Below are positions 12,709 through 23,212 of a DNA stretch of 64,000 bases, piece by piece. Every line of letters begins with the position of its first letter. Position 1 is the stretch's first letter. The notes below the pieces were generated by a model. It was not told where the DNA came from and ran no database searches. It worked only from the letters and a program-made list of their open reading frames with translations. The position numbers and the translations under genes are program-made. Location: NCBI GenBank assembly GCA_021229015.1, contig CM037777.1:21450110-21514109 (forward strand), read 5' to 3'. The stretch is from Solen grandis. Lineage: Eukaryota > Mollusca > Bivalvia > Adapedonta > Solenidae.

Positions 12709-12963
12709 GGCCCTCCGTGGCCGAGACGGTAAAGTTGCTGACTTTAACACTCACACACCCCACACCCCCGCGTGGGTTCAAATCCCGGCAGGATCATTCG
12801 GATTTTCATGTGAGGAAGCCTTCCAGCTGGCTTGCGGTAGGTCGGTGGTTCTACCCGGATTCCTCCGTGCATTCGGGGTCTTCCTCCACCTGTAATTAGC
12901 TGGACATCGCTATATGACTGAAATACTGTCGAAACGACGGTAAACTCAAATAGTCAAGTCAAG
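12709..12963 (+). mobile_element. SINE-B, full length with target duplications
   Basis: This is a 255-bp element with a Ser/Leu-tRNA-like head: box A region ccgtggccgagacggtaaag, B-box ggttcaaatccc. An unrelated body and the tail gaaatactgtcgaaacgacg follow, ending in caaatagtcaag. It is flanked by perfect 14-bp direct repeats (tcattgtgttttgg) at 12695-12708 and 12964-12977, as expected for LINE-driven insertion. Confidence 0.9.
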
Positions 12964-12977
12964 TCATTGTGTTTTGG

Positions 12978-14799
12978 CATGTGCGCGCGCGCGTTTGTGT
13001 GCTTCTAATTCATCGTATAGCATATGTCCATGTACATATTTTAATATCCTTAACAAACTAGACTGGACCGGTCACACTGGTCTATATATTGGAGCATGGC
13101 CGTCCCGCCCTGTGGGCTGGAGGGTGTTGGTTCGATCTCTATCATACACACTACGTTTCGATCCACTCTTTCAAAGAAATATACTAATTACTTCTTGATT
13201 TCCTATTCTCAGTTGTTTTCAATAATCGCTCTATGATTTATTACGAGTAGAGTGAGACATTATTATTCTGATATGTATCTCGGATTAAAAAAAAATGTTT
13301 ATTATTTTTGATCATACAGATACATTTTTCGTTATAAAAATGATAGCATCTTATCATATATAGTATTTGATAGGATAAATCTTCAATAAATGTTTGTGAG
13401 TCTTTCACCAGATAGTAAGATATGTAGAAGTATTCCGTTTGTTTGTAAAGAACAAGAACACTGATATCACGTCTACATTTAATTGTAAAAACAAAAAATC
13501 AACATATGGATATATGGTCACGGTGGTTACGATATACACACATTTGTCCTAAAAATTATACATCAAGAATGAGTTACTGTTATTTGACAACAAAGTAAGA
13601 GTCACACAATACTCGCTCGATACGACGTGGTCCAAATTTAGCATACCCTTATCAGAAAAAGAAGGACCAAGCTGACCCTGTGGCGCTCATCTGAGTCAGA
13701 TTGATATCAATGGCGTTATTGTGCTATTATGTTACCAGTACGTTTTAAGGATGATGGAGGGAAAGGATGTTCACAAGTTTTTCTATGATGTTCCCTGGTG
13801 ACTGACAGTGTGACGCCACATGACTCAGATTTGTGCGATTTTATGCAGACAAATATTCTGATTAAGTTTTATGAAGAATTGGATCTAGAGGGTTCTCATG
13901 CAAACACTGACGGCGCATGACAGACGGCGAACAAAGGCCGATCCAAAACGCTAACCCTGAGCACTAGTGGACAATTTGGGCTAAAAAATAAGCTTCACAT
14001 AAACTTAAAACGATGATTAATCTATCCTTAAGTATTTTTTATTATAGAAAAAAGGACATAAAACACAATTCAGTACTGTATCAATATAACAAAAAAAAAA
14101 AGCTAACATCTAAGTACAGTTACTGTATTAAGTACGAAAATTTTCAGGTGCTGAAAATATGTATACAATATAAAACGTAAAATCTATTGACTTATTAAAT
14201 AAGTCTATTTAATGAACTATTTTCAGGGTTAATACACACAGAATTGAATAAAACTACTCACCTACGAAATTTAATAATAATAAAGTATCTGGAATTATGA
14301 AATCAATGTTTGACATTTGTAAATAAATTTGAAGCTCATGATATATGTTTATCTATTTAGGAAATGGAATTTCGCTTGGTATTCCGCTATATATCACGAT
14401 AAACGAAACTATATTTTCATTTTAACACGTTTACTAGACTGCGAAGATTTAAAAGAGATACAAATGCGCATACATCGGAAAATAATACACCCCATACAAT
14501 CTCTTTATAAAAATATTTTGTTGATCATGTTAGAATAAAATAATTATTTACAAAACTAGTTAATAAAGACGTTGAATCCGAAAGCAATATTCTCTAGCGG
14601 GTTTGCAAAAATATCCGCAATCTGATATCATCTACTAGCTGGTGTTCCTTAAATACCCGTCACACCCATAGAGCAAATCATTCACTACTGTCTACATGCA
14701 AATATACAAATTTATTTACACAATATTCGATGCAAATGTGTGTATATATCTTATGAATGTGTTCTGTTTTCATTAGAACAATATGAAAATGAATACTTA
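12978..14799. other. non-coding; segmental and dispersed repeat pieces
   Basis: 13400-13620 matches 35540-35760 (aagtattccgt, acactgatatcacgtct, atttgacaacaaa blocks), another shared piece of the duplicated units. 13660-13975 is a diverged short copy of the 'gctcacctg' family (gcgctcatctgagtc near its start, a degraded ctgagcac end). No gene is seen in the remainder. Confidence 0.55.
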
Positions 14800-15060
14800 T
14801 CTCAATTATTTGCTTGCTTCGCTTTAACGTTCCACCAACAAAGTTTCAATCATTTTGGACGCCGTGGACATGTGGCATGATACCACAACCTGTCACATTA
14901 TCCTGACACTTGGCCAACCGGTCCTGGAACTACATTTATGTTGTGAGCTATGCAAGGGATTCATATCAGTGCAAGTGAGACAATTTTGGTATATTCCGGT
15001 TGGAGATTTTAACCCGTTAAAGAATGGACGCAATAACCATGTGCCCACAGGAACCGGCTA
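14800..15060 (-). repeat. SINE-A, reverse, left flank of unit U1
   Basis: It starts with the reverse tail (taacgttccaccaacaaag), then the body with acatgtggcatgataccac and ccaaccggtcctgg. The tRNA-like head is badly decayed. A matching copy in the same context lies at 26985-27190, marking the left edge of the two large duplicated units (homology continues to 15545 and 27735). Confidence 0.7.
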
Positions 15061-15571
15061 AAAATGTTAATCTATGTCTCTCTTCATTAACGCAAAAAAT
15101 CATAGAGGTAATTAAATAATTATGAAACTAATTATAAATACAATTAAAAGAAATGTGTAAATAAATCACAAATAAATCAAGTTGAAAACATCAACACAAC
15201 TTGATTATATACAATGATATATTTGTTTACCTATCTTAAAGGAAAGTATTTATAATATTTTACAACTGTTGCCTTACTGTCGTATGACACCGTAGTCAAG
15301 TGACATGATACCTAACTTAACTACATTATACTTACACAAAGTACTTACATTATACAAATATTACAAAGCAAGAGCACACAACCAGAATCATTTTAACATT
15401 TTCTAGTTAGTTGCAGCCATGGACCGTACCATGACATGAATTGGGCAGATGCACTGATTGTTCGGCCATCAAACTGAAAAATGACATATCATAAATATCT
15501 TATCAATGTCCTACTACTAACAATATACAGCAGGGAATTTCCGTTTAGCAGATTGGTATTGCTTGGTGATA

Positions 15572-17635
15572 CATAAGCCCTGCAATCAATGGGTCCTGGG
15601 TTCAAGTCCAGGTCTAGCCCTGCAATCAAGGGTCCCGGTTTGACTCAAGGTCTGGCCCTGCATTCAAGGGGTTTCGGTTCGAGTCCAGTTCTAGCCATGC
15701 AATCAAGGGGTCCCGATTTCTTGTCCTTGTTTAGCCGAGCAATCAAGGGGTAACGAGGTCTAGTCCTTGTCTATCTGTGCAATCAAGGGATCACGAGTTC
15801 GAGTCCATGTCTTGCCCTGCAATCAAGGGGTCACGGGTCCAAGTCCTTGTCTAGCCCTGCAAACAAGGGGTCAAGAGTTCTAGTCCTTGTCTAGTCCTGC
15901 AAACAAGGGGTCATGGGTTCAAGTCCTTGTCTAGTCCTGCAAACAAGGTGCCACGGGTTCAGGTCCAGGTCTAGCCCTGCAACCAAGGTGTCACGGGTTC
16001 AAGTCCTTGTCTAGTCCTGCAAACAAGGGGTCACGGGTTCAAGTCCTTGTCTAGTCCTGCAAACAAGGTGTCACGGGTTCAAGTCCTTGTCTAGTCCTGC
16101 AACCAAGGTGTCACGGGTTCAAGTCCTTGTCTAGTCCTGCAAACCAAGGTGTCACGGGTTCAAGTCCTTGTCTAGTACTGCAACCAAGGTGTCACGGGTT
16201 CAAGTCCTTATCTAGTCCTGCAACCAAGGTGTCTCCAGTTCAAGTCCAGGTCTAGCCCTGTAATTAAGGTGTCACGGGTTCAAGTCCTTGTCTTGCCCTG
16301 CATCCAAGGTGTCACGGGTTCAAGTCCAGGTCTAGCCCTGCAAACAAGGTGTCACGGGTTCAAGTCCAGGTCTAGTCCTGTAATCAAGGTGTCACTGGTT
16401 CAAGTCCTTGTCTAGCCCTGCAAACAAGGTGACGCGGGTTCACGTCCTTGTCTAGTCCTGCAACCAAGGTGTCACGGGTTCAAGTCCTTATCTAGTCCTG
16501 CAACCAAGGTGTCTCCAGTTCAAGTCCAGGTCTAGCCCTGTAATTAAGGTGTCACAGGTCCAAGTCCAGGTCTAGCCCTGCAACCAAGGTGTCATGGGTT
16601 CAAGTCCTTGTCTTGCCCTGCAAACAAGGTGTCACGGGTTCAAGTCCTTGTCTAGCCCTGCAACCAAGGTGTCACGGGTTCAAGTCCTTGTCTTGCCCTG
16701 CAAACAAGGTGTCACGGGTTCAAGTCCAGGTCTAGCCCTGCAACCAAGGTGTCATGGGTTCAAGTCCTTGTCTTGCCCTGCAAACAAGGTGTCACGGGTT
16801 CAAGTCCAGGTCTTGTCCTGCAACCAAGGTGTCATGGGTTCAAGTCCTTGTCTTGCCCTGCAAACAAGGTGTCACGGGTTCAAGTCCTTGTCTAGCCCTG
16901 CAAAAAAGGTGTCACGGGTTCAAGTCCTTGTCTAGCCCTGCAAACAAGGTGTCACGGGTTCAAGTCCTTGTCTAGTCCTGCAACTAAGGTGTCACTGGTT
17001 CAAGTCCTTACCTAGTCCTGCAACAAGGTGTCGCGAGTTCAAGTCCAGGTCTAGCCCTGTAATCAAGGAGTCATGGGTTCAAGTCCTTGTCTTGCCCTGC
17101 AACCAAGGTGTTACAGGTTCAAGTCCAGGTCTAGTCCTGCAACCAAGGTGTCACGGGTTCAACTCCTTGTCTAGTCCTGCAAACAAGGTGTCACGGGTTC
17201 AAGTCCTGGTCTAGTCCTGCAACCAATGTGTCACAGGTTCAAGTCCTTGTCTTGCCCTGCAACCAAGGTGTCACGGGTTCAAGTCCTTGTCTAGTCCTGC
17301 AACCAAGGTGTCACCAGTTCAAATCCAGGTCTAGCTCTGTAATTAAGGTGTCACGGGTTCAAGTCCTTGTCTTGCCCTGCATCCAAGGTGTCACGGGTTC
17401 AAGTCCAGGTCTAGCCCTGCAAACAAGGTGTCACGGGTTCAAGTCCTTGTCTAGTCCTGCAAACAAGGTGTCACGGGTTCAAGTCCTGGTCTAGTCCTGC
17501 AACCAAGGTGTCACAGGTTCAAGTCCTTCTCTTGCCCTGCAACCAAGGTGTCACGGGTTAAAGTCCTTGTCTAGCCCTACAATCAAGGGGTCCCATGATC
17601 GAGTCCAGGTCTCACCATACAAACAAGGTCCTGCT
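15572..17635 (+). repeat. 40-bp tandem array (~51 copies) of a tRNA-3'-half-like unit
   Basis: The period is 40 bp with very few indels over ~2.06 kb. A typical unit has cctgcaaccaaggtgtcac followed by gggttcaagtcc and ttgtctagt. Each unit carries ggttcaagtcc, a match to the pol III B-box consensus GGTTCRANTCC. The first units contain cctgg..ccagg around the T-loop-like gttcaagt, and the ccct-7 nt-aggg arrangement resembles an anticodon arm. Edge copies (gcaatcaaggggtcccg) are more diverged than inner ones, as expected with unequal exchange. A 7-unit (280-bp) higher-order repeat is visible. Unit U2 has only 3 copies at the same place. Long ORFs here are artefacts of the repeat. Confidence 0.95.
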
Positions 17636-17745
17636 TTGACTATCAAATATATTCGTCCTCTAAAAAGAAAGACCAACGTGATATATTGAAATTAATGATT
17701 CAAAACATACTATACACAAGTGTTGGTATTGGCATAATAAACATG

Positions 17746-18251
17746 TAACAAGAGGGCAATGGTGGCCCTATATCGCTCACCTGAGTTCCACTGCTCTAAA
17801 GGCAACATTAAGTATTATGGACCACAACTCCCATAAAAGGCATAATAATTCTTGGTTTATTAACATTTATAATGTAAACATCTGATCAAGTTTGCTTTAT
17901 AGATGTGGATGTTAGAATGTAAATAAAGTTAAATATGACATTTTTATACTTCATGGGCCATAATTGGAGAACACCAAGTCAGCATTACCAAAATAATAGT
18001 CATTAATATTGCCATCAGGTTTGTGTAAGTTTACTTACTAAATAATTCTTAGGAAGCTGTATTTTCAAGGGATCAGCTTTGTTTGAGCAGTTTTGGTAGA
18101 GGGTAATGATGTGATCAATTTTGCTAAATGAAATTAAATTCTTACCAACATATTTAGAGAAGAAGATTTATAAGTAACCCAAGGAATACCTGTTTTAAAA
18201 AATTCTGAAATTTGGCCTGCAGTATTGAAGAACAGCTATTTAAGGTTTTCA

Positions 18252-18302
<51 letters not shown>

Positions 18303-18672
18303 ATTTGTGTGTGTCCGCCCTTGGCGCCCATGTTGTTTTTTTACAGATCGGAATATTTTAGCATCTTGGTAGAGATGTACTAGAGAAATCTGGCCAGTAC
18401 GTACTAGTTTTGAAGGAGATAATTTTTAAATTTACATATTTTTTTTTCCGTTCCATGGCAACCAGAGTTCTACATGATGGATGAAGTTTATTTTAGCAAC
18501 TTTTGTGAAGGTTCACCCAAAGGATCATCCCTGCCAAGTTAAATCAAATTCTGTCCAGCAGCTTCAGAGGAGATGTCGTTTAAAGCGTTTTTGTTGACGA
18601 CGGACGACGCACGGATGACGGACGCCGTGTGATCCTAATTCCTCACCATGAGCACATTGTGCTAAGGTGAGC
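17746..18672 (+). repeat. 'gctcacctg' family interspersed repeat, near complete
   Basis: It starts aacaagagggcaatggtgg then cgctcacctgag, and ends gagcacattgtgctaagg plus tgagct. The ends carry short inverted gctcacc/ggtgagc motifs. A TA microsatellite sits inside at about 18253-18304. Other fragments are at 2490, 13660, 25840 and 28058. Superfamily unknown. Confidence 0.65.
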
Positions 18673-19037
18673 TGAAAATTTATAGAAAACCTTTCTATCT
18701 ACAATGACTATTTATTATTTTCTTTGTCAATTCTTTTTTTTTTTTTACAATATTCTCTATATGTCTGGATTGTTGTTGCTGTTTTTATTTTCTTAAAAAT
18801 TAGAAAACGGGGGAAAAAAGATATACATCAATTAACGTTTTGGAAGTATCGCTCATCTGAAAAGAAAATATATCACAGAAATATTTACCAGCCGTCAGAC
18901 ATGTAAATTTAACATGAAATTTACATCCACTGATAAATCTTGATATATACATGAGCAGGGTGTTACTTTTCATGATAATTCCAAGGAACTAAGTCGTTAA
19001 GTCAGTACCATCATCATTATTGATGTTAACATCGTTT
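18673..19037. other. non-coding spacer 3' of TRIM-like gene 1
   Basis: Sequence from 18905 is collinear with 28383 onward in unit U2 (aacatgaaatttacatcca). No ORF of interest. Confidence 0.5.
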
Positions 19038-19043
19038 TTTATT
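19038..19043 (-). promoter_or_regulatory. poly(A) signal candidate for TRIM-like gene 1
   Basis: AATAAA on the minus strand, about 150 nt after the stop codon at 19193. Copy 2 has a comparable signal at 28665-28670. Confidence 0.4.
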
Positions 19044-19192
19044 ATAACTATTCTATCTTGGATATATGATTCGTATTTGATCTTTAAACTGTGTGAGTGT
19101 GTGTCTTTCATTTTCTAGACAGTTGAAATGATGATATCTGAGTCATGTTATCTAGTCACGGTGACATTAATCATCATCAAACAGTCTACATA

Positions 19193-20695
19193 TTACTTCT
19201 TCAACCAGAACACCTTACAGGCATGATTTCTTTTCATCCCTACAACCAACGCACCATCAGTGTCCCGATATGAAAGACAGTGCGGATGTACTACCCCATC
19301 ACTCTTTCTGACCAGTATGGAGTGGTGAGTACCGTGCTTATCTACACGATGAATGTTGTTAGACCAATACCCACATACCAGTATGTTGTCCTGACTGTCT
19401 ACGTGAATGTCGTTAGGACCAGGTAAATCTTTGTGTGAGTACGTGTAGACCAAATCACCGTGCTGTGATAGACATGTGACGGTGTCGTCGTAACTGTCCG
19501 ACACATATACCCGGCCGCTGGTGCGGCTGGCACGTACGTAGTCTGGGCTTGTAAACATGTACCGTCCTTGATAATCCACACCGAGCCTCCTCTGTACCTG
19601 TCCATCCATCGTAATCACCAGTACTTCTCCATTACTATGCTTCTCGTGACACGTGACGTACATCATGCCGTCATGGCAGTCTATTCCGTAACATTCCCTG
19701 CCTACTGTAAATGATTTTCTGAATCTAAGCCGCGGCTGTACAGAGACGAAGTGAATCTTCTGTTGATCTGGTAACGTGACAGCAACCTCTGTATCAGCTA
19801 CTGTGCAGACGTCGCATGGCCGTGATGGTAGATATAGATTCTCTTTAGGGTTGAAGGTTGGGCTGTACAGATGTAACTTATTGTTATCACGGTCACATAT
19901 AACCAGATCACCACTTGGGAGAAATGTTGAACCATTTACCCAACCTGAGTTTATTTTGATTTTTTGTACCCCAGAAACTGTTGTTTCAAGTACATTGCCA
20001 CCACTGCTTTGAGAAGTGGTAATCACGTGACCAAGCTCCGTCACATGCTGTAAGATTTTTTTTAAGACTTTGCTGGGGTGAAAATGCAGTTGGCATTGGG
20101 TAGCTTCCGACTCGATGTCTTCTGCAATCTTCTCCAAGTCCTCGACTTTACATGATGACTTTGTCAGTCCGATAAATATTATTTCTTTATTCATTGACGC
20201 CTGGCACTCTTGCATTTCCTTGATATTTTCATCAACTTGCTTCAGAGTATTTTCACACGTAGTTATGTGATCCCTCAACTCTGATTCTCGACTCTTTTTA
20301 ACATCTTCAATAGCTTTAATTGCGTCTTTTTCAAGATTATCTAATTTTTCATTTATTTTTCTCCTACATTCTTTGACATCATTGATAGATTGATTTGCCT
20401 GTTGAATCAACAGAGCGGCATCTTTTCCTCGGGATGATCGCAATGTTTCGACCTTCTTTTTAATTTGCTTCATCCTCGTCACCATATTGTCCAACTGAAT
20501 TTTACTCATCTTGCTGGATTTATCACGTAGTGCGGTCTTTATACATTTCCTGTGCGTCATCGTTGAGCATACGTCACATATTAAAGTCTCATGACCCTCG
20601 CAGAAGGTGGTGATCGGATGGCTCTTATGATCATCACAGTGGGGTGGAACGTAAGCATCCGATCCTATTTCTAATGAGTCCGTATTGGTGGCCAT
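19193..20695 (-). CDS. TRIM-like B-box / coiled-coil / beta-propeller protein, copy 1 (intact)
   Basis: This 500-residue protein is encoded in one coding exon. Residues 20-51 form a type 2 B-box zinc finger (C20, H23, C32, C40, C43, H48, C51). About 55-210 is Lys/Glu-rich coiled coil. About 240-500 has repeated blade-like segments (G-S-T-F-L-P-S-G-D-L-V-I-C-D, G-R-V-Y-V-S-D-S, D-N-I-L-V-C-G) typical of an NHL-type propeller. There is no RING, so direct E3 ligase activity is not expected. Bivalve genomes hold many such TRIM2/3/56/71-like proteins, often linked to immunity or RNA binding, but the role here is unknown. The ATG is one base after an acceptor (ttttccccaacag), so the gene has non-coding 5' exons. 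A paralogue lies at 28813-30325. Confidence 0.9.
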   Translation of the reverse strand: MATNTDSLEIGSDAYVPPHCDDHKSHPITTFCEGHETLICDVCSTMTHRKCIKTALRDKSSKMSKIQLDNMVTRMKQIKKKVETLRSSRGKDAALLIQQANQSINDVKECRRKINEKLDNLEKDAIKAIEDVKKSRESELRDHITTCENTLKQVDENIKEMQECQASMNKEIIFIGLTKSSCKVEDLEKIAEDIESEATQCQLHFHPSKVLKKILQHVTELGHVITTSQSSGGNVLETTVSGVQKIKINSGWVNGSTFLPSGDLVICDRDNNKLHLYSPTFNPKENLYLPSRPCDVCTVADTEVAVTLPDQQKIHFVSVQPRLRFRKSFTVGRECYGIDCHDGMMYVTCHEKHSNGEVLVITMDGQVQRRLGVDYQGRYMFTSPDYVRASRTSGRVYVSDSYDDTVTCLSQHGDLVYTYSHKDLPGPNDIHVDSQDNILVCGYWSNNIHRVDKHGTHHSILVRKSDGVVHPHCLSYRDTDGALVVGMKRNHACKVFWLKK

Positions 20696-21128
20696 GCTGT
20701 TGGGGAAAAATTAAAACAATTAAAGGAAGACAACTCTTACATTCTTCTAGAATTTCTTGAATTATCCAAGAAGATTTATATCTCTTGCTATACTTTAAAA
20801 CTGCACGAATTAAAGGGGAAGACGCCTACGAACTACCCCTAGAAGGGAAAAAGTCTTAAAATGAACACTTATTTTATTTAAAAATAACAGGGACTCAACG
20901 ACGTTCAGTTTTGTTACACATTTTTACTGTATGTATGAAATATTCTATGGGATAACGAAAGACGGATTTTGATAAAAGTGCCCCCACGCTCCTTTAGCTC
21001 TGCAAAACATACAATACAATATACTAGTGCAACTTTTTTCAATTAAACGATTCTTTTAAAGTAAAAATCAAACTGACATTAGATAAATCTTTTCATTTTA
21101 AAGATGACAGAGAAGCAAATTACTACTA

Positions 21129-22175
21129 CAGTAGAACCTGGGGGCCGCCGTGGCCGGAGCGGTTACAGTCGTTGACTACAATTCTCTCAGCCCCTCACCG
21201 CTGTGGGCTCGAATCCCGGTAGGGACTTCGGATTTTTCATGTAAGGAAGCCTTCCAGCTGGCTTGCGGTAGGTCGGTGGTTCTACCCGGGTACCTCTGTG
21301 TACTCGGGGTCTTCCTCCACCTGTAATTAGCTGGACGTCGCTATATGATTGAAATACTATCGCAGCGACGGTAAACCCCAATACAACAACTACAGTAGAA
21401 CCTCGTTATATCAAAGTCTTTGGGACCAAGCTGAAAACTTCGAAAAAACGATGGAAATTTCAGTTTGTGAGCGTGCATGTCTGCGTTTTCATTACCGTTG
21501 CATATTGTGGAAATCGTTATGCCGTGAAAACCACTTATTAGGTGTACGTATATACTGTTTGCTGTTATGGAAAGTAATGAAAATATATCATGATCATGAT
21601 TAGATGCTTCTGATGAGCATAATCATTCTACCATGTCAAACAATAATAAATATTTTTACCGTCGATCTGCTGCTTCAGGTAGCATCGCATGCCGGTGACG
21701 AACGCAAAGATATGGAATGTACTAAAGATCTGACACCTGTGTTTATCTGCTGGCACGTGCATATTATGCAACCTGCCAGACATCGATTAGCAATAATCAA
21801 CATTTCCGGTGGGACACACGTTGCCCAATCCAATCTTAAAAAAAGTGTGAAAAACTTGCCTGAGCCATCACTCCAGGTGCCTCCGCAAAATAAACTTGGT
21901 TACTGACCCGGATACAATTGATAATAAGGACAATAATCAGTTCACGAACATTAATGAAATTTGACTTCGATATAAAAATTGAAAAATGAACATGAATTGC
22001 GACATCGGGACCGGGATTTTAACTTCGAAATAGCTAAAAAAAATCGAAATAGCGAAATTCGGATTAAACATTTTATTTTTAGTTAAAATGAGAAGGGAAG
22101 AAATCGGGGCCGAAATAACCTTCACAATGGCGAGGAATTCGGTTTAATGATGTTCTGTTTGTCGAGGTTCTTCTG
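21129..22175. mobile_element. pogo/Tigger-like non-autonomous DNA transposon
   Basis: The terminal inverted repeats are cagtagaacctcg (left) and cgaggttcttctg (right), each next to TA, the target duplication of the Tc1/mariner-pogo group. Unit U2 shows the empty site with a single TA (gctactacttac, 30750-30760). Without the nested SINE and its duplicated flank the element is about 783 bp. The interior has subterminal inverted motifs (aacttcgaa) and no transposase. The right TA sits within five bases of the 5' splice donor of the 74-bp exon, leaving GTAAG intact. Confidence 0.8.
21140..21388 (+). mobile_element. SINE-B, full length, nested in the pogo-like element
   Basis: The head is ccgccgtggccggagcggtt with B-box ggctcgaatcccgg, followed by the same body and tail as at 12709. 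It is flanked by a perfect 15-bp direct repeat (actacagtagaacct) at 21125-21139 and 21389-21403, which is the left terminus of the pogo-like element itself. It therefore inserted into that element's end. Confidence 0.9.
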
Positions 22176-22182
22176 TACTTAC

Positions 22183-22256
22183 ATAAGTTTCTCTCGACGT
22201 TTCTTTAGCAACACCAGTATTTTGAGCTTTGTGATGTCATACAAATGTCCTCGCCC
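22183..22256 (-). other. non-coding 5' exon of TRIM-like gene 1 (74 bp)
   Basis: On the minus strand it is bounded by an acceptor (tttcaatttctacag) and a strong donor (GTAAGTAC). The same 74-bp exon with both splice sites is kept in unit U2 at 30761-30834. There is no ATG in frame with the CDS. It is inferred from splice signals and conservation only. Confidence 0.6.
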
Positions 22257-22322
22257 CTGTAGAAATTGAAAATAAAATCTCATTATTTAAATATTAAGTC
22301 ATACAAAATGAAAATCACTTAC

Positions 22323-22400
22323 ATAGACATGAAAAGTATAGTTCTCAGCTGTGTTCTGAATGGTGACTCAGGCCCCTGGAACTTTACTGAAAGCTGAATT
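22323..22400 (-). other. possible upstream non-coding exon end of TRIM-like gene 1
   Basis: A second consensus donor (GTAAGTG) on the minus strand at 22316-22322 would end a further 5' exon at 22323, leaving a 66-bp intron before the 74-bp exon. Its 5' limit is not visible and the end given is arbitrary. In unit U2 the donor is ATAAGTG. Confidence 0.35.
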
Positions 22401-22694
22401 ATCTTATGAACATTTACCGCAGTTCGTTCACAGATGATCGGTGGAAACAAAACAAAAACGTTTTTTTTTTTTCTTCTCCCCCTCGTTAATGTTGCTGAAG
22501 ATTTTGTTTCCTGACAAATAAACTCGGAAAGTGTATGTCACATTGCACGGAAACACGATATTCACGCAAACGTCACGGTTAAATATAAAATACGGTATCC
22601 CCGAAGAAGCATGTGCTTCCGGTACTACGTGAAACGTTCCGCAACATGAAATAGTAGCGAATTCGGAAGTCCTTCCCGGTTTGTTTGTTGTTTC

Positions 22695-22695
<1 letters not shown>

Positions 22696-22730
<35 letters not shown>
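22696..22730 (+). repeat. (TG)n microsatellite
   Basis: About 17 TG units, followed by a degenerate TTG-rich stretch, at the junction between the TRIM upstream region and repeat R2. Confidence 0.95.
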
Positions 22731-22731
<1 letters not shown>

Positions 22732-23017
22732 GTTGTTTTTAGTTGTTGTTATTGGGTTGGTGGTGGTTTTTGAATTGTATTTATTTTGCAGTTCTTGTTT
22801 ACGCGGCCGGGGATCGAACCAACGTTGCTCTAACCGGGACCGGTGTTATCACTAGTCAGGTGCAGACATTTTTCATTTAAGACTTGAATAATGGTGTATG
22901 ATTTCATCTACTTTGAAAGTATTTTAATTATTATTAATAATAATATTATATTTTAAAGGGGGGGGGGGGAGCTTCACGTCCCGCCGATAGTATTTCAGTC
23001 ATTTGGAGACTATGACT

Positions 23018-23212
23018 ATTGTGATACCACACTGCAGTATCAAGCCGTCGATATGTGGCATAACACCACACCCAGTCACATTATCTGGACATCGGGTCCT
23101 GGAAATACTTAAATATGCTTTACCAGAACTGTTTTATGACATTGGTATGTCGAGAGCGGGGATCGAACCAACGACTTCCCGATTGCGGGACGAATGCTCT
23201 AACCACATTTTA
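23018..23212 (-). repeat. SINE-A, partial, inside R2
   Basis: Same insertion as in R1 and R3: ctgcagtatcaagccgtcg, tgtggcataacaccacaccc, then a head remnant ggggatcgaaccaacgac. Confidence 0.75.

Larger units (their letters stand above)
20697..22182 (-). other. 5'-UTR intron of TRIM-like gene 1
   Basis: It runs from donor GTAAGTAC (minus strand, 22182 downward) to acceptor ttttccccaacag at 20697. It is 1486 bp, against 434 bp in copy 2. The difference is the pogo-like element plus SINE inserted in this copy only. Confidence 0.65.

Noticed and set aside
16594..17494. Open frames of 73-113 codons in the 40-bp array (repeated C-H-G-F-K-S-L / V-S-R-V-Q-V-L-V)
   Set aside because: They are frames through a 40-bp repeat (three units = 40 codons), with no start context, splice sites or domain.
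15572..17635. CRISPR-like look of regularly spaced repeats
   Set aside because: There are no unique spacers; the whole 40-bp period is repeated. The genome is eukaryotic and no cas genes are present.
21604..21906. 100-codon ORF inside the pogo-like element as transposase
   Set aside because: No DDE or helix-turn-helix pattern is seen and the element is short, so it is treated as non-autonomous.
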